Source: CAIKNB01 sp041658705
Lineage (GTDB): Bacteria > Patescibacteriota > Patescibacteriia > 2-12-FULL-60-25
DNA length: 64,000 bases
Direction of reading: 5' to 3'
Assembly (NCBI GenBank): GCA_041658705.1
Contig: JBAZZT010000003.1
Coordinates: forward strand, 1 to 64,000
The stretch's first letter is position 1. Every line of letters starts with the position of its first letter. The notes under the pieces were generated by a model, which searched no databases, was not told the DNA's origin, and saw only the letters and a program-made list of their open reading frames with translations. The translations under genes and the position numbers were made by a program. Shown piece by piece: positions 1 to 7,523 of the stretch.

Positions 1-114
1 GGACAAGTTGAAGCCAGACTCAAAACAAGGCGCGGTATCAAGTCTGAGGCTTCGATGGAACTGCTCGTGAATGAGTTGCTGCTCCAAGTCTCACCCCAAA
101 CCATCAACCAATAA
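1..114 (+). CDS. C-terminal fragment of an unidentified protein
   Basis: Reading frame 1 is open from the first base to a TAA at 112-114 and encodes a 37-residue tail rich in Leu, Glu and Arg that ends SPQTINQ. The window edge cuts off the start. The composition fits the helical end of a cytoplasmic protein, but no family can be recognised from so short a piece. The dispersed repeats that follow directly at about 130 are normal for the 3' side of genes in this window. Confidence 0.4.
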   Translation, partial: GQVEARLKTRRGIKSEASMELLVNELLLQVSPQTINQ

Positions 115-370
115 TGCAACAGTGCCTAGCTAGAGGGTAGAAAGTAGAGGATAGAGGGTAGCCAGACCTTCCGTGGTTCAAAGCAATTGTCATCCTCGTG
201 CGCAGCGAAGGATCTTCCTATACCTTAAGGAATAGGAAGATTCTTCGGCCGTCAGACGGCCTCAAGAATGACAGTCTCTTATTTTGGCTACCGTCTACCG
301 TCAGGGCGCATGGCATGCCACGGCGCTCGCGAGCGTCGTGGCATGCGCCCCTACATTGGCTACCGTCTAA
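115..370. repeat. Composite intergenic repeat: heptad array plus two palindromes
   Basis: No gene is seen here. A degenerate 7-bp array (TAGAGGG TAGAAAG TAGAGGA TAGAGGG) lies at 131-163. Its complement (GGCTACCGTCTACCGTC) follows at about 285-301 and again at 357-368. Between the arms, 189-273 is a palindromic unit that starts GTCATCCTCG, contains GGATCTTCCTATACC and ends TCAAGAATGAC. The same unit recurs at 21738-21844. A third palindrome at about 303-352 has the GGCATGCCACGGCGCTCG core seen elsewhere in the window. Confidence 0.85.
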
Positions 371-408
371 AAGAAAAGCTCCGCGACCCGAGTTGGGGTT
401 GCGGAGCT
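371..408 (-). terminator. Rho-independent terminator of the gmhB-like gene
   Basis: On the minus strand the stem AGCTCCGC...GCGGAGCT, extended by further pairs, is followed by TTTTCTTTT. It lies just after the stop codon of the minus-strand gene at 424-978. Confidence 0.8.
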
Positions 409-423
409 GTGTGGTAGGGCGGG

Positions 424-978
424 TCAGGGCAGCAGGAGCGCGGCTTCCATGATGTTCAAGACGCGGTGATGCGCAGCGGTCGCGACGGTGACTTCGTTCG
501 TCACGAGCACGGTGCGCACGCCTGCGGCTTGGCCTGCTATGACGTCGGTCTCCATATCGCCGATCATATAGGAACGGCTCATGTCGACAGCATGGGCGTC
601 GCGCGCGGCGAGCAGCATGCCTGGGGCCGGCTTGCGGCATGCGCAACCCGCCTTCGGGCTGTGCATGCAGACATAGAGGGAGTTCAAGGGAAGCCCCCGG
701 AAGATCGCCATCATCCGCTCGAACTCGTCGGGAGGGATGTGTCCGGTGGCGACATCAGGTTGGTTGGTCACGAGGATGCGCAGATAGCCTTTGCGCTCGA
801 TCAGCTCAAGCGCCTCGCGGATATCTGGTTTGAGACGGAGTTCTCGGCGCTTGAACGGCGCGGTCCAACGGAACGGCTTTCCGCCGAGATAGAATCCTGC
901 GCCGCGATCGACGAGATCGTTCAGCACGCCGTCGCGATCGATGAAGGCAGCTTTATTTGAATGTCCGGGAAGAAGCAC
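424..978 (-). CDS. gmhB: HAD-family D,D-heptose 1,7-bisphosphate phosphatase-like protein
   Basis: This 184-residue cytoplasmic HAD phosphatase resembles GmhB, which removes the C7 phosphate of heptose bisphosphate in envelope sugar synthesis. The motifs appear in order: the nucleophile loop FIDRDGVLND near residue 13, the TNQ motif near 70, the zinc loop with Cys-x-His and Cys-x-Cys (CMHSPKAGCAC), the Lys in RKPAPGM, and the acidic GDMETD loop. The length matches the family (about 180-190). The start is GTG, chosen because GGAGGT sits 5 nt upstream. The gene is monocistronic with its own promoter and terminator. The family also includes histidinol-phosphate phosphatases, so the sugar substrate is inferred. 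Confidence 0.85.
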   Translation of the reverse strand: MLLPGHSNKAAFIDRDGVLNDLVDRGAGFYLGGKPFRWTAPFKRRELRLKPDIREALELIERKGYLRILVTNQPDVATGHIPPDEFERMMAIFRGLPLNSLYVCMHSPKAGCACRKPAPGMLLAARDAHAVDMSRSYMIGDMETDVIAGQAAGVRTVLVTNEVTVATAAHHRVLNIMEAALLLP

Positions 979-1000
979 TTTTTACCTCCGATGTGGCTTG

Positions 1001-1029
1001 AACGTAGCGATAAATGTCGCGCGTGTCAA
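1001..1029 (-). promoter_or_regulatory. Sigma70-type promoter of the gmhB-like gene
   Basis: On the minus strand, TTGACA (1024-1029) is followed after 17 nt by TACGTT (1001-1006). The Shine-Dalgarno and GTG start lie just downstream. Confidence 0.6.
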
Positions 1030-1077
1030 TGCGCCGCGCCGTTTCTTCGAAAGATTTTTGTTTGTCTGATACACTAT

Positions 1078-1250
1078 TAAAACTTACGTGTTTGGTTGAT
1101 TACGCACTGTCATTGCGAGCCACGGCGTTCGCGAACGCCGTGGCGAGCGCATAGTCCAAAAGCGCGCGGCAATCTCCGGTTTCCGGAGATTGCTTCGTCG
1201 CTGCTGCTCCTCGCAATGACAAGCAAATCCTTAAACGCTTAAGTCCTAAC
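1078..1250. repeat. GTCATTGCGAG dispersed element, copy 1
   Basis: This element has inverted ends (AACTTACGTGTTTGG and AAACGCTTAAGTCCTAA) and an inner inverted pair GTCATTGCGAG/CTCGCAATGAC around a conserved core containing GCGCGGCAATCTCCGG and GGAGATTGCTTCGTCG. A CCACGGCGTTCGCGAACGCC palindrome is inserted after the left GTCATTGCGAG. Related copies lie at about 4920, 6277, 30484, 47058 and 63833. No ORF is inside it. Confidence 0.85.
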
Positions 1251-1271
1251 TACAATTAAAACAGCATTCAT

Positions 1272-1658
1272 ATGAAAAAAATCTTCGTGGTCAGTCTCGC
1301 GCTCATGCTTTTCGGTGCGGGTTGTTCGGGGCAAGCGCCGGTCGTGACGAACACCGCGGCTCCAGTTTCGCCTCCGGCTCAAAATTCCGACACCGGCGTC
1401 AAGACGACGCAGAACATCACGATTCAAAATTTCGCTTTTTCTCCCAAGACGCTGACCGTCAAGCGGGGTGATGCGGTCGTGTTCAAGAATAGCGACTCCG
1501 TCACGCACACTGTGACAGCCGACGGCGGCGCCTTCGACGGCGGACAAATCCAGTCGGGAAGCTCCTATACGCTCGACACGGCGACGCTCGCGGCGGGCAG
1601 CTACGCTTTCCATTGCGCCCCGCATCCGACGATGACCGCGACGCTGATCGTGCAATAG
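1272..1658 (+). CDS. Cupredoxin (plastocyanin-like) lipoprotein
   Basis: This 128-residue exported lipoprotein carries a single blue-copper domain. The N-terminus is a lipoprotein signal (MKKIFVVSLALMLFGAGC), with the lipobox Cys at residue 18. A Pro/Thr-rich linker runs to about residue 45. The copper ligands fit a type I site: His in SVTHTV, then Cys, His and Met in the C-terminal CAPHPTM loop. The domain is expected to carry electrons at the cell surface. It is followed by an RnfD-like membrane protein on the same strand 22 bp away, which suggests a small redox module. No clear Shine-Dalgarno is seen before the ATG. Confidence 0.88.
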   Translation: MKKIFVVSLALMLFGAGCSGQAPVVTNTAAPVSPPAQNSDTGVKTTQNITIQNFAFSPKTLTVKRGDAVVFKNSDSVTHTVTADGGAFDGGQIQSGSSYTLDTATLAAGSYAFHCAPHPTMTATLIVQ

Positions 1659-1680
1659 GGGAGCGTAATCAACGCGACTT

Positions 1681-2511
1681 GTGCCTTCTTCCTTCAGACA
1701 GCGCATCAACATAAAATATTTCATGCTGGCGTACCTCGGCGTTTTGCTGTTGGCCGCAGCCATCCGTTCCGGCGCTCCCGAACGTTTTCTGTTCGGACTC
1801 GCGATCGTCGCGTTGTATGCGTCGTTCGATTTGATATGGACGCGGCTGCGTGACCGAGTGTGGTATGTGCCGATTTCATCTTTGATATCCGGACTGATTT
1901 TGGCTAATGTCGGACCACCGAACCCGACGTGGCCGCTGTTGGTCTTGTTGCCGTTCTTGGCCGTAGCCGGAAAGCAGTTGCTGCATTTGGGCAAGACGCG
2001 CCACATCTTGAATCCAGCCGGACTTTCTCTGTCGCTCATCTCATTTTTCGTGCCCGTCGTCTCATGGTGGACGGCAGCCATGGATGTCTGGACGTTGCTC
2101 GCCGTCTCCGCCGTCGGACTGTTCATCCTGTGGCGCCAACAGCGCTTTCATGTCGCCGTCACGTTCCTGTTCGTATACGCGCTGTGCCTGACGGGTTTTG
2201 CGTTGATGCGCGGCGCCTCAATCCAAATGCTGCCTTTGATCCTGCGTTCCGCGCTCGTGAACGGTCCGCTGATTTTTTTCGCCACGGTGATGTTGATCGA
2301 GCCGATCACCTCCAGTTTTCCGACGCGCAATACACGTATCGCCTACGGCGCGCTGGTCGGGATTTTTTCGGTCGGCAGTTTGTGGCTTGCCTCAAGCCTA
2401 CCCATGTTGGGTTTTGATGTGTCGATCGGCGGACTCTTGCTCGGGAATCTTGCCGCTAGTTTATTGTTTTTGCCCTCGGCGCTTCGGCCAACGCCTCGCC
2501 TCAATACTTGA
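1681..2511 (+). CDS. RnfD/NqrB-like integral membrane protein
   Basis: A 276-residue multi-pass protein with about eight hydrophobic segments. The motifs GKQLL and RHILNPAGLSL near residues 99-120, and ATVMLIEPITSSFPTR near 200-215, match the NQR2/RnfD/RnfE family. That family forms the flavin-carrying membrane subunit of Na+-pumping or Rnf electron-transfer complexes. No other Rnf or Nqr subunit is present in the window, so the protein looks like an orphan. It may work with the cupredoxin upstream or the convergent Rieske protein, but that is inference. The start is GTG at 1681; an in-frame ATG at 1723 is also possible. The last 11 bp overlap the 3' end of the convergent Rieske gene. Confidence 0.75.
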   Translation: MPSSFRQRINIKYFMLAYLGVLLLAAAIRSGAPERFLFGLAIVALYASFDLIWTRLRDRVWYVPISSLISGLILANVGPPNPTWPLLVLLPFLAVAGKQLLHLGKTRHILNPAGLSLSLISFFVPVVSWWTAAMDVWTLLAVSAVGLFILWRQQRFHVAVTFLFVYALCLTGFALMRGASIQMLPLILRSALVNGPLIFFATVMLIEPITSSFPTRNTRIAYGALVGIFSVGSLWLASSLPMLGFDVSIGGLLLGNLAASLLFLPSALRPTPRLNT

Positions 2512-3196
2512 TGGTATTTTCAAGACTCATGGGCGCATGCGGTCCGCGGATGTTGAGCAGCATGACGCCGGGGAATTGCGTCGTAAGGAAGAGGCAATAG
2601 GTAATCGAAGTTTTCCATTTTTCATTCAACTTCGCCATCACGCCGGATAAGGCCTGAAGATCGACTTCGGTGGCGTGGACTTTGCCCAGGTACACGTCGA
2701 TTTCATCCGAACTCTGCGCCAGCACCACGAAGGGCAGCACGCCATAAAGTTTGAACGGGAATTTCAGTCCTTGCAGCAACTCATCCACGAAACCTTCGAA
2801 GACAAAAGGATGTTCCGCGTCGAGTGTCGGTTGGAAGGCGAGGGTGATGGGTTTCGGGCTCGCCGCGGGCGCGCTTTGCTCCAAGGTCACGAAGACATCT
2901 TCGCCGCGGATCTCGACGGGATAAGTCTTTACGTCAACTTGCGCCGGACCGTGCACGACGCCTCCGCCGTCGAGCTTGAATTGCGAGCCGTGCCAGGGAC
3001 AGGTCACGACGCCGTCTTTGGTCTTGCCCTCGCACAACGGGCCGCCGGCATGCGGGCACAAGTTGTCCAAGGCATACCATTTGCCGTCCACATGAAAAAG
3101 GGCGAGCGCCTTGTCTTGCGCGGCCACGCAAAGCGACGCGCCTTCCGCGACGTCCGAGACTTTGGCGACGCGGACCGATTGAGTTTGTTGGGTCAT
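2501..3196 (-). CDS. Rieske [2Fe-2S] ferredoxin with an extra C-terminal domain
   Basis: A cytoplasmic-type Rieske protein of 231 residues. The cluster motifs are CPHAGGPL and CPWHGSQF, i.e. C-x-H...C-x2-H, in the first ~105 residues, which is the normal size of a stand-alone Rieske ferredoxin. A further ~110 residues follow, starting after a SAPAASPKP linker and containing FEGFVDELLQGLKFPF. I do not recognise this part. The ATG at 3194-3196 (MTQQTQSVRVAKV) is chosen because the Rieske fold begins directly after it; a longer frame to 3295 adds unlikely sequence. The 3' end overlaps the convergent RnfD-like gene by 11 bp, so the two transcripts are antisense at their tails. Confidence 0.85.
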   Translation of the reverse strand: MTQQTQSVRVAKVSDVAEGASLCVAAQDKALALFHVDGKWYALDNLCPHAGGPLCEGKTKDGVVTCPWHGSQFKLDGGGVVHGPAQVDVKTYPVEIRGEDVFVTLEQSAPAASPKPITLAFQPTLDAEHPFVFEGFVDELLQGLKFPFKLYGVLPFVVLAQSSDEIDVYLGKVHATEVDLQALSGVMAKLNEKWKTSITYCLFLTTQFPGVMLLNIRGPHAPMSLENTIKY

Positions 3197-3328
3197 ATGC
3201 GGACAGCATAAAACATGCGCAGGCGAGAGTCCAAGCGGAAAAAATAATGCAACCTGCCGTGAGCGAATTTGATCATCTCGTGGCGAACTGACCAAGCGTT
3301 TGTTTTATAATTTTTAATGTTCTAACAT

Positions 3329-4051
3329 GTGACAAACGCCACTATGTCGAATAGACCCTCTACAACCCTGTTCATGCTCATGTCGCTGGATGGAAAGATA
3401 TCCAGCGGCGATACGGACGAGCTGGATGTCGATGCGGATTGGAAACGCATCCGTGGCGTGAAAGAGGGGTTGTATCAATATTACGCTCTCGAAAAGCAGA
3501 CCGACGCGTGTTTTCTGCAAAGCGGTCGCGTGTTCGCGAAGATCGGTTTCAACCGACGCGAACCGGCCGCGCACAAGATTCCCGTGACCGGCGTGATCAT
3601 CGACAACAAACCGCACCTGACGGAAAAAGGTTTGGCATATCTTTCCTCGTGGCTTGAGCGAGTGATCATCGTCACGACGAATCCCCGATATCCGATTCCC
3701 GACTCCCTGCAGAACATCCAACTCATTTCCTCCGTCCCGGAACTTGATTTGCCCAATCTGCTGACTAAGCTGAAAGAAGATTTCGGCATCGAACGAATCA
3801 CTATCCAGTCGGGCGGCACTCTGAACGGCAAGCTCCTGCGCGAAGGACTGATCGACCACGTCTCCATCGTCATTGCTCCGTTGCTTATCGGCGGCGCGAC
3901 CACTTCGACGCTGATCGACGGCGAAGCCATCCACTCCGTCGATGAATTGAAGAAACTGAAAGCGTTGGAACTAGTTTCGTGCGATTCTCTCGAAAAATCT
4001 TTCATCCATCTTCGGTATGGTGTCATCCAGGATACGGTGATCGATGAGTAG
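3329..4051 (+). CDS. RibD C-terminal-domain (dihydrofolate-reductase-like) reductase
   Basis: A 240-residue protein of the RibD_C/DHFR-like family, which covers NADPH-dependent pyrimidine reductases of riboflavin synthesis and relatives. The opening strand with TTLFMLMSLDGKIS, the central TIQSGGTLNGKLLREGLID and the following IAPLLIGGATT are the NADPH- and substrate-site signatures. It lacks the deaminase domain of full RibD, and no other rib gene is nearby, so the substrate is unknown. The start is either GTG at 3329 or ATG at 3344; neither has a strong Shine-Dalgarno. The next gene follows 24 bp downstream. Confidence 0.8.
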   Translation: MTNATMSNRPSTTLFMLMSLDGKISSGDTDELDVDADWKRIRGVKEGLYQYYALEKQTDACFLQSGRVFAKIGFNRREPAAHKIPVTGVIIDNKPHLTEKGLAYLSSWLERVIIVTTNPRYPIPDSLQNIQLISSVPELDLPNLLTKLKEDFGIERITIQSGGTLNGKLLREGLIDHVSIVIAPLLIGGATTSTLIDGEAIHSVDELKKLKALELVSCDSLEKSFIHLRYGVIQDTVIDE

Positions 4052-4075
4052 CGCGGATTTTGACATATCTTTTTT

Positions 4076-4501
4076 ATGAAAAACTTCTTCGAAGCGATAC
4101 TCGGCGGCAAAACCGAGAAACAAGAAAAAATCCATCCGGATTTCAATCTTAGAGAAGGCGGATGGTTTTTTAATAATATTCACGCCCCGTGGAATCAACA
4201 GTACTTAGGCGCAGCGGTGGATGCGTTCGACAAGCGCAGAATCAAAACGAGATTCGCGTTCAACGACCCGAAACTTCTGGACGGATGCGCCTTTCATGCT
4301 AAAGTCGGTTTGAATGCGGATGAGTCTTTGCCTTACAAATATATTGGCTTCGCCTACGAGACGACGCACCACAGGAAAGAATTGGAAGATTGGAGCCGTA
4401 GATTCCCGTACGCCGAAATTTTGGTCGGCCTGGATAAAGAATGGGTCCAAAACATAAACAGCGAAAGAATCCCGCTAAGCGGCGAGGAAAAATCTAAATA
4501 A
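4076..4501 (+). CDS. Hypothetical protein, 141 aa
   Basis: A soluble, charged protein with no signal peptide or membrane segment. It contains WFFNNIHAPWNQQYLGAAVD and a HAKVGLNADESLPYKYIGF segment, and is rich in aromatic residues. I do not recognise the family. It lies 24 bp after the RibD_C gene and 7 bp before the Nudix gene on the same strand, so the three are probably co-transcribed. The codon use is somewhat more AT-rich than that of its neighbours. Confidence 0.7.
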   Translation: MKNFFEAILGGKTEKQEKIHPDFNLREGGWFFNNIHAPWNQQYLGAAVDAFDKRRIKTRFAFNDPKLLDGCAFHAKVGLNADESLPYKYIGFAYETTHHRKELEDWSRRFPYAEILVGLDKEWVQNINSERIPLSGEEKSK

Positions 4502-4508
4502 AACTCAT

Positions 4509-4919
4509 ATGCCATCACAACTGATTACGGTTTGCGCCATCTTGCATAAGGATGGGAAAATTTTTACTGCGCGGCGGGCGGAGACGAAAAGGTTTTTGCC
4601 TGGAAAGTTCGAGCTGCCGGGCGGGCATGTCGAATTCGGCGAGTCGCTCGAAGTCGCATTGAAGCGCGAGCTGATGGAAGAACTCGACATGGAAGTCGAA
4701 GTCCACGATCCGGTCTACGCTTTTACCTACCTGAACGGAGAAAATCATGTCGTCGAAATAGATTACCTCGCGACGCTGAAAAATCCGGAACAATCCATCG
4801 TGCTCCATCCCGAAGACCATTCGGAATATCGCTGGATGACGCTGCAGGAATTCGAAGACATGTGGGGCAAGGACGACGCGGAATACGCGGCGGTCGAGGC
4901 AGGTTTCAGAAGAATATAG
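4509..4919 (+). CDS. Nudix hydrolase
   Basis: This 136-residue enzyme carries the full Nudix box G-x5-E-x7-R-E-L-x-E-E (GGHVEFGESLEVALKRELME) at about residues 37-60. Nudix enzymes hydrolyse nucleoside diphosphate derivatives, for example oxidised nucleotides. The length is normal for a single-domain MutT-like enzyme. The opening TVCAILHKDGKIFTARR resembles 8-oxo-dGTP diphosphatases, but the substrate cannot be set from sequence alone. A second Nudix gene lies at 53520. Confidence 0.9.
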   Translation: MPSQLITVCAILHKDGKIFTARRAETKRFLPGKFELPGGHVEFGESLEVALKRELMEELDMEVEVHDPVYAFTYLNGENHVVEIDYLATLKNPEQSIVLHPEDHSEYRWMTLQEFEDMWGKDDAEYAAVEAGFRRI

Positions 4920-5060
4920 AACTTGCGCATCCGCGGCCCGCCTGTCATTGCGAGCGCATAATCAAGAAGCGCGCGGCGATCTCTGGAGTCCGGAGATTGC
5001 TTCGTCGTTGCTACTCCTCGCAATGACAACGTACGTTCATCCGAACGCGTAAGTCCTAAG
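4920..5060. repeat. GTCATTGCGAG dispersed element, copy 2
   Basis: Same structure as copy 1: GTCATTGCGAGCGCATAATC on the left, GGAGATTGCTTCGTCG in the middle, CTCGCAATGAC on the right, and the terminal ACGCGTAAGTCCTAA. The left terminal arm is decayed (ACTTGCGCATCCGC). Confidence 0.85.
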
Positions 5061-5112
5061 AATATTAAAAGCGGTTCTTGAAAATCGTCGCGGACGAGCA
5101 AGGGCTATACCC

Positions 5113-5141
5113 TTGCACGTCTTTTTTATCTGTGCTTACAT
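5113..5141 (+). promoter_or_regulatory. Candidate promoter of the ureohydrolase gene
   Basis: TTGCAC (5113-5118), 17 nt, then TTACAT (5136-5141). It would start transcription about 30 nt before the ATG at 5179. Confidence 0.45.
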
Positions 5142-5178
5142 GCCAACGGCAGTTCCTTTCACGAAAGAGGACGGGAAA

Positions 5179-6198
5179 ATGAAGAGACCAGTCAAGAAGT
5201 CAGCCAAAGCTTTCGACTCCAATGCGGCAGCGGCGCCGGATTCCGGGATCTACGGACTGAACACGACGCCGGAGGAGAGTGCAGTCGTATTGATCCCTGT
5301 GCCTTTCGAGGCGACCACGTCGTTCGGCGGCGGGACTTCCAAAGCTCCGGCGGCGATCCTCGAGGCGAGCAAGCAAGTCGATCTCTTCGATCGCAATCTG
5401 GGTCGTCCGTACGAGGAGGGGATTTGCATGTTGCCGATCCCGCAGGACATCGCGCGTCTCGATGCCAAGGCCAAGAAGTTGGCGCAAACCATCATCGAGC
5501 GCGGCGGAATGGCCCGCGCACCCGAGCTGCAATACGAGCTGAATGAGGTCAACAAAATCGGGCAAAGGGTGAACCGTGAAGTCTACGTGGCCGCCGAGCG
5601 CTGGATTAAGGCCGGCAAGATCGTGGGCGTAGTGGGCGGCGATCATTCGACGCCGTTCGGCTTGCTTCAGGCCGTCAACGACCGCGGCGAGTTCAGCATC
5701 CTGCAGATCGATGCGCACGCGGATTTGCGCAAGGCCTACGAAGGCTTCGTCTGGTCGCACGCTTCGATCATGCGCAACGTGATGGAGCAGTTGCCCCAAG
5801 CCACGCGGCTGGTCCAAGTCGGAATCCGCGACTACTGCGAGGAGGAGTACGATTACATCCTGCATTCGCGGAGGGTCGTCACCTACTTCGAAGACGAATC
5901 AGGAGATCGCCCGTGGGACTCGTGGTGCGCGGAGATCGTCGATTGCTTGCGCCCGCGCGTGTACGTATCCTTCGACGTGGACGGTTTGGAACCGTCGCTC
6001 TGTCCGCACACCGGCACTCCGGTGCCTGGAGGGCTGACCTTCAACAACACCATCAGGCTGCTCGACAAGTTGTCGAGGAAGCGCAAGATCATCGGCTTCG
6101 ACGTGTGCGAAACCGGCAACGATCCGTGGGACGCCAACGTCGCCGCGCGCATCCTCTACAAGCTCATCGGCTACGCCCTCAAATCCCGAGGCGAGTGA
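5179..6198 (+). CDS. Arginase/agmatinase-family ureohydrolase
   Basis: A 339-residue binuclear-manganese hydrolase. The metal ligands are all present: His in VGGDHSTPFG, the DAHAD motif in LQIDAHADLR, and the SFDVDGLEPS motif. Members hydrolyse agmatine, arginine, formiminoglutamate or related guanidino compounds to urea or formamide. The ATG at 5179 is chosen because AAGAGG lies about 8 nt upstream; the frame extends to 5113 with a weak TTG that falls in the promoter. The gene is monocistronic with its own terminator. No speA or other polyamine gene is seen nearby, so agmatinase is only the most common role. Confidence 0.85.
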   Translation: MKRPVKKSAKAFDSNAAAAPDSGIYGLNTTPEESAVVLIPVPFEATTSFGGGTSKAPAAILEASKQVDLFDRNLGRPYEEGICMLPIPQDIARLDAKAKKLAQTIIERGGMARAPELQYELNEVNKIGQRVNREVYVAAERWIKAGKIVGVVGGDHSTPFGLLQAVNDRGEFSILQIDAHADLRKAYEGFVWSHASIMRNVMEQLPQATRLVQVGIRDYCEEEYDYILHSRRVVTYFEDESGDRPWDSWCAEIVDCLRPRVYVSFDVDGLEPSLCPHTGTPVPGGLTFNNTIRLLDKLSRKRKIIGFDVCETGNDPWDANVAARILYKLIGYALKSRGE

Positions 6199-6214
6199 AC
6201 CCGGGATGACAGAC

Positions 6215-6247
6215 GACGCTCCCGTTTCTTCGGAAGCGTCTTTTTTG
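6215..6247 (+). terminator. Terminator of the ureohydrolase gene
   Basis: The stem GACGCTCCCG/CGGAAGCGTC (one mismatch) around TTTCTT is followed by TTTTTTG. Confidence 0.85.
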
Positions 6248-6276
6248 TTCCAGATGATAACGCCAAATGACAAAAC

Positions 6277-6420
6277 TAGGACTTACGCATTTGGCGTTCT
6301 GCTTGTCATTGCGAGCGCATAGTCCAAAAGCGCGCGGCAATCTCCGGAGTCCAGAGATTGCTTCGTCGTTGCTACTCCTCGCAATGACAGCGTGCAATTA
6401 TTCAAACGCGTAAGTCCTAA
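6277..6420. repeat. GTCATTGCGAG dispersed element, copy 3 (best preserved)
   Basis: This copy has clear terminal inverted repeats: TAGGACTTACGCATTTGG on the left and CAAACGCGTAAGTCCTA on the right. The inner inverted GTCATTGCGAG/CTCGCAATGAC pair and the conserved core are also present. The total is about 143 bp and nothing is coded. It is the reference copy for the family. Confidence 0.9.
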
Positions 6421-6430
6421 AAACATTACT

Positions 6431-6464
6431 TCCGAACTTGTTGACTATAGGCAACAAGTTTGGA
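6431..6464. repeat. AACTTGTTGAC palindrome, copy 1
   Basis: CCGAACTTGTTGAC and GGCAACAAGTTTGG form a hairpin with a TATA loop, about 57 bp before the ATG at 6521. A cleaner copy lies at 44595-44626. It may act in transcription or be one more dispersed palindrome. Confidence 0.65.
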
Positions 6465-6520
6465 AATCGAAGCGTGACGTGTTTGATTGACTTGCTCTGT
6501 CGAGGTAACCTTGTTGTCGT

Positions 6521-7453
6521 ATGTTTGAGCATAATCCGGTCCAAGAGAGTCTGCCTTCCGCCGAGATATCGGCGGAAAAGATCCGGCGTGAATTCCAAGA
6601 AAAACCTTCGAGCGAAGTCGAGCTTTTGGCCAACAATTTGGCGCGACCCGATGGTTTCGCGAAATCTTTGATCATCGGCAAGCTCATGACCTCGCGAGCT
6701 TTGGCTGACGCTATAGCCCCGGAATTCGTCAGGACGAATCGCGGATACTACAAGGCTTATCCCCGGGTCCTGCACGACTCGCATGACAAGAATGAATACA
6801 TCTCATTCAAGGTCGGCAAAACCCAGCTCATGTATGCCGGTACTTCCGGGATTACGGCGCAAAATGACGAAGCTTGGAAAGGCGGACTGGGTTATGCTTT
6901 TCCGGCCAAGCGATTGCTTGAAGACGAGCGGTCGAGGGTGAGTTGGGGATCGCTCCATAGCGTCGATTCGTTGGAAGCGATTCAGGACACGTCTTCGATG
7001 GAGCCTATCTTCAAACCGCTTCTCGCTAAGAGCATTAAGGATTTGGATGCTGAAGAACATAAACCGCCGAAAAAAGATTTTTTGACGCGGGTGCAGTTGG
7101 CGCGCAAAGCGGGGAGACTGACCACGGGGGATCAGGCCGAAGTCAACCTCGAACGCACGGCCGACGCTTTGCCCGAAATCGATCTGCGCGAGACGGTCGT
7201 CTTGATTCCTGCGCGTTCCAAAGCGGCGCTGCTTCGGTTGTTGCGTTTGAAGCTGAAAGAGATGGCTAAGTGGCAGGCTAAAATCAAAAGCGCCTATCAA
7301 ATCGACGTGGCGAACCTGACGCCGGAAGAAGTCTTGGCGCGTCTGCCCACCATATATTGGTACCCGCAAGACAACATCGAGCTGGCGGTCGAATATTTAA
7401 GCACGCATAAAAAAGAGCTGGGGAAGATATTGGGTCAGAAGAAAGATGACTGA
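6521..7453 (+). CDS. Hypothetical protein, 310 aa
   Basis: A soluble protein without signal or membrane segments. The first ~110 residues hold SFKVGKTQLMYAGTSGITAQ. The C-terminal third is basic and helical (LIPARSKAALLRLLRLKLKE) and probably forms a coiled or helical bundle. I do not recognise the family. It stands alone after repeat element copy 3 and a short palindrome; no Shine-Dalgarno is visible before the ATG. The C-terminal tail GKILGQKKDD is strongly charged. Confidence 0.7.
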   Translation: MFEHNPVQESLPSAEISAEKIRREFQEKPSSEVELLANNLARPDGFAKSLIIGKLMTSRALADAIAPEFVRTNRGYYKAYPRVLHDSHDKNEYISFKVGKTQLMYAGTSGITAQNDEAWKGGLGYAFPAKRLLEDERSRVSWGSLHSVDSLEAIQDTSSMEPIFKPLLAKSIKDLDAEEHKPPKKDFLTRVQLARKAGRLTTGDQAEVNLERTADALPEIDLRETVVLIPARSKAALLRLLRLKLKEMAKWQAKIKSAYQIDVANLTPEEVLARLPTIYWYPQDNIELAVEYLSTHKKELGKILGQKKDD

Positions 7454-7523
7454 TCGAAGTTCCGTAGTCATCCACTGATTTTGGCGTCGGCACTACAAAA
7501 TGATATTCTTGCGAGGCGAACGT

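Noticed and set aside
466..960. Plus-strand ORF of 164 codons opposite the gmhB-like gene
   Set aside because: It is the antisense shadow of a gene with clear HAD motifs and has no Shine-Dalgarno or family motif.
1078..1250. Small protein genes inside the GTCATTGCGAG elements
   Set aside because: The open frames there are short, change between copies and lack ribosome-binding sites.
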